A stretch of DNA of 5,256 bases from Planctomycetota bacterium. GTDB taxonomy: Bacteria > Planctomycetota > Planctomycetia > Planctomycetales > Planctomycetaceae. This document shows, piece after piece, positions 4,457 to 5,256 of this stretch (position 1 is the first letter of the stretch; every line of letters starts with the position of its first letter). Location of the stretch: assembly GCA_023429275.1 (NCBI GenBank), contig JAEYWB010000139.1, positions 1 through 5,256 of the forward strand. Reading direction: 5' to 3'. The notes below the pieces were generated by a model. It did no database searches, was not told the origin of the DNA, and saw nothing but the letters and a program-made list of their open reading frames with translations. Position numbers and translations under genes: made by a program.

Positions 4457-5256
4457 CCGACCTCGGACTCAAAGCTCTACTCCGCCAAGTACGCCTGTCC
4501 CGACTGCGGGATCAGCTACGAGCCTCCGTCGCCACAGCTCTTCAGCTTCAACAGCCCGCTCGGGATGTGCCCCGAATGCCAGGGGCTCGGGCAGCGGCAC
4601 GAGTTCCTGATCGACCGGATGGTCGCCGATCCCGACAAATCGATCATGCAGGGGGCCCTGCACCTGCTCGGCTCGTTCAAGGGGATGGGGCGCTGGCGGC
4701 GGCACATCTACCAGGGAGTGGCCCGCGCGATCGAGCATGAGTGCGATCTCAGCGAGGACTCGTTCCTGCGGACGCCATGGAACGAACTCGATGAAACAGC
4801 CCGGGACAAGTTTCTGCACGGCCTCGGTGATCGGCACGTCACCTACACGTGGAAGCACAGCGGCGGCGTCTGGAAGCACGGCGGCAAGTGGGCAGGCTTC
4901 TTGCCGGAACTCCTCGACGAGTTCCGCAAAGCCAAGAACCCAATGCGGCGGAAGCAGCTCGAGAAATTCATGGAGGTCACGGTCTGCTCGAGCTGCGACG
5001 GCCAGCGGCTGAACCGCCAGGCCAGGAACGTCAAGGTGACGAGCCTCTCCTTCGCCCCGAAGAACGGCGGCGCGGTCGTTGCAGCGGAATCTACTCAGCG
5101 TGGAACGAAGAAGAAGAACACCGGCCCCAAAGCCAGAACAACCCCCCTCTCGGCCTTTCCCCACAGCCCACAGCCCACGGCCTACGGCCTCCCCGAAGTC
5201 TGCTCGCTCAGCGTCGAGGACGCCCTCTCGTTCTTCGAGAAGCTCGAACTCGACGA
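4424..5256 (+). CDS. uvrA: UvrA excinuclease subunit fragment, N-terminus missing, runs off right edge
   Basis: UvrA is the ATP-binding damage-recognition subunit of nucleotide excision repair. The frame encodes the first zinc module, C-P-D-C (codons 4496-4505) and C-P-E-C (4568-4577), with the family's 20-residue spacing and the signature SPQLFSFNSPLGMCPECQGLG. An insertion-domain segment follows (GRWRRHIYQGV, then GGVWKHGGKWAGFLPELL and NPMRRKQLEKFM). Next comes the conserved VCSSCDGQRLNRQARNVKV (4982-5038). After an extra segment of about 49 codons the frame resumes with LPEVCSLSVEDALSFFEKLEL. In E. coli UvrA the first zinc cysteine is near residue 253, so about 250 residues, including the first Walker A, are absent. 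The frame opens only after a TAG at 4373 and similarity begins at about 4469. The TTG at 4424 is a nominal start without a Shine-Dalgarno; the first ATG (4565) would split the zinc module. It is either a broken gene, a split gene, or an assembly join. Confidence 0.85.
   Translation, partial: MPLTSKLSPLTPTSDSKLYSAKYACPDCGISYEPPSPQLFSFNSPLGMCPECQGLGQRHEFLIDRMVADPDKSIMQGALHLLGSFKGMGRWRRHIYQGVARAIEHECDLSEDSFLRTPWNELDETARDKFLHGLGDRHVTYTWKHSGGVWKHGGKWAGFLPELLDEFRKAKNPMRRKQLEKFMEVTVCSSCDGQRLNRQARNVKVTSLSFAPKNGGAVVAAESTQRGTKKKNTGPKARTTPLSAFPHSPQPTAYGLPEVCSLSVEDALSFFEKLELD
5042..5188 (+). other. In-frame extra segment inside UvrA
   Basis: About 49 codons lie between the conserved QARNVKV block and LPEVCSLSVEDALSFF. 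As I recall the family, these blocks are normally separated by only a few residues. The extra stretch is low-complexity and probably disordered: Gly/Ala/Val, then a basic run (GTKKKNTGPKAR), then Thr/Pro/Ser-rich sequence ending in HSPQPTAYG. Its length of 147 bases keeps the frame. Its last 28 bases are a heptad tandem repeat. The exact borders are uncertain by several codons. Confidence 0.65.
5161..5188 (+). repeat. Heptad tandem repeat (CYACRGC, four units) within uvrA
   Basis: The units are CCACAGC (5161), CCACAGC (5168), CCACGGC (5175) and CTACGGC (5182), with partial continuation (CT) afterwards. Because seven is not a multiple of three, the encoded residues do not repeat, so the periodicity belongs to the DNA and not to the protein. 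The sequence differs from the TKAGAGS heptads at 4351-4454 but shares their period. Confidence 0.8.

Noticed and set aside
4469..5164. Minus-strand open frame of 231 codons
   Set aside because: Antisense to the uvrA frame, which has clear zinc-module and UvrA signatures.

Overview
The window is GC-rich and looks like chromosomal DNA of a planctomycete. This is an inference, based on a secreted SGNH-hydrolase/DUF1080 fusion (DUF1080 proteins are greatly expanded in Planctomycetes), a UvrA fragment with the insertion-domain style I associate with planctomycete UvrAs, and the scarcity of Shine-Dalgarno sequences. No species call is possible.

Left part, minus strand, read right to left: a tRNA-Leu(CAA) gene (1838-1921), then holA, the DNA polymerase III delta subunit (701-1729), then a gap of about 400 bases, then the N-terminal receiver domain of a response regulator that runs off the left edge (1-293). 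A 17-bp tandem repeat lies between the tRNA and holA. The gap before the response regulator holds two hairpins and a possible promoter but no convincing gene.

Middle part, plus strand: across a 375-base divergent intergenic region with an 11-bp perfect inverted repeat lies a 124-residue zinc-ribbon protein of unknown function (2297-2671, GTG start with a clear GGAG). After a 366-base spacer with a strong hairpin comes a 435-residue exported protein joining an SGNH/GDSL esterase-like domain to a DUF1080 (3-keto-disaccharide hydrolase family) domain (3038-4345). It is probably involved in extracytoplasmic polysaccharide breakdown.

Right part: five bases after that stop codon begins an unusual structure (4349-4456). 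Heptanucleotide tandem repeats form an almost perfect 29-bp inverted repeat around a nested hairpin. Immediately beyond it starts a uvrA reading frame that lacks the whole N-terminal ATP-binding portion and begins next to the first zinc-finger module. The same frame later carries an in-frame extra segment of about 49 codons that contains a second, different 7-bp tandem repeat (5161-5188). The association of heptad repeats with a broken and padded uvrA is the most interesting observation here. Possible explanations are a dispersed heptad element that inserts into genes, a repeat-mediated rearrangement, or an assembly join at a repeat.

The genes do not form one pathway: replication (holA), signalling (response regulator), translation (tRNA), DNA repair (uvrA) and polysaccharide turnover (SGNH-DUF1080) lie side by side, as is common in planctomycete genomes, where operons are often loose.
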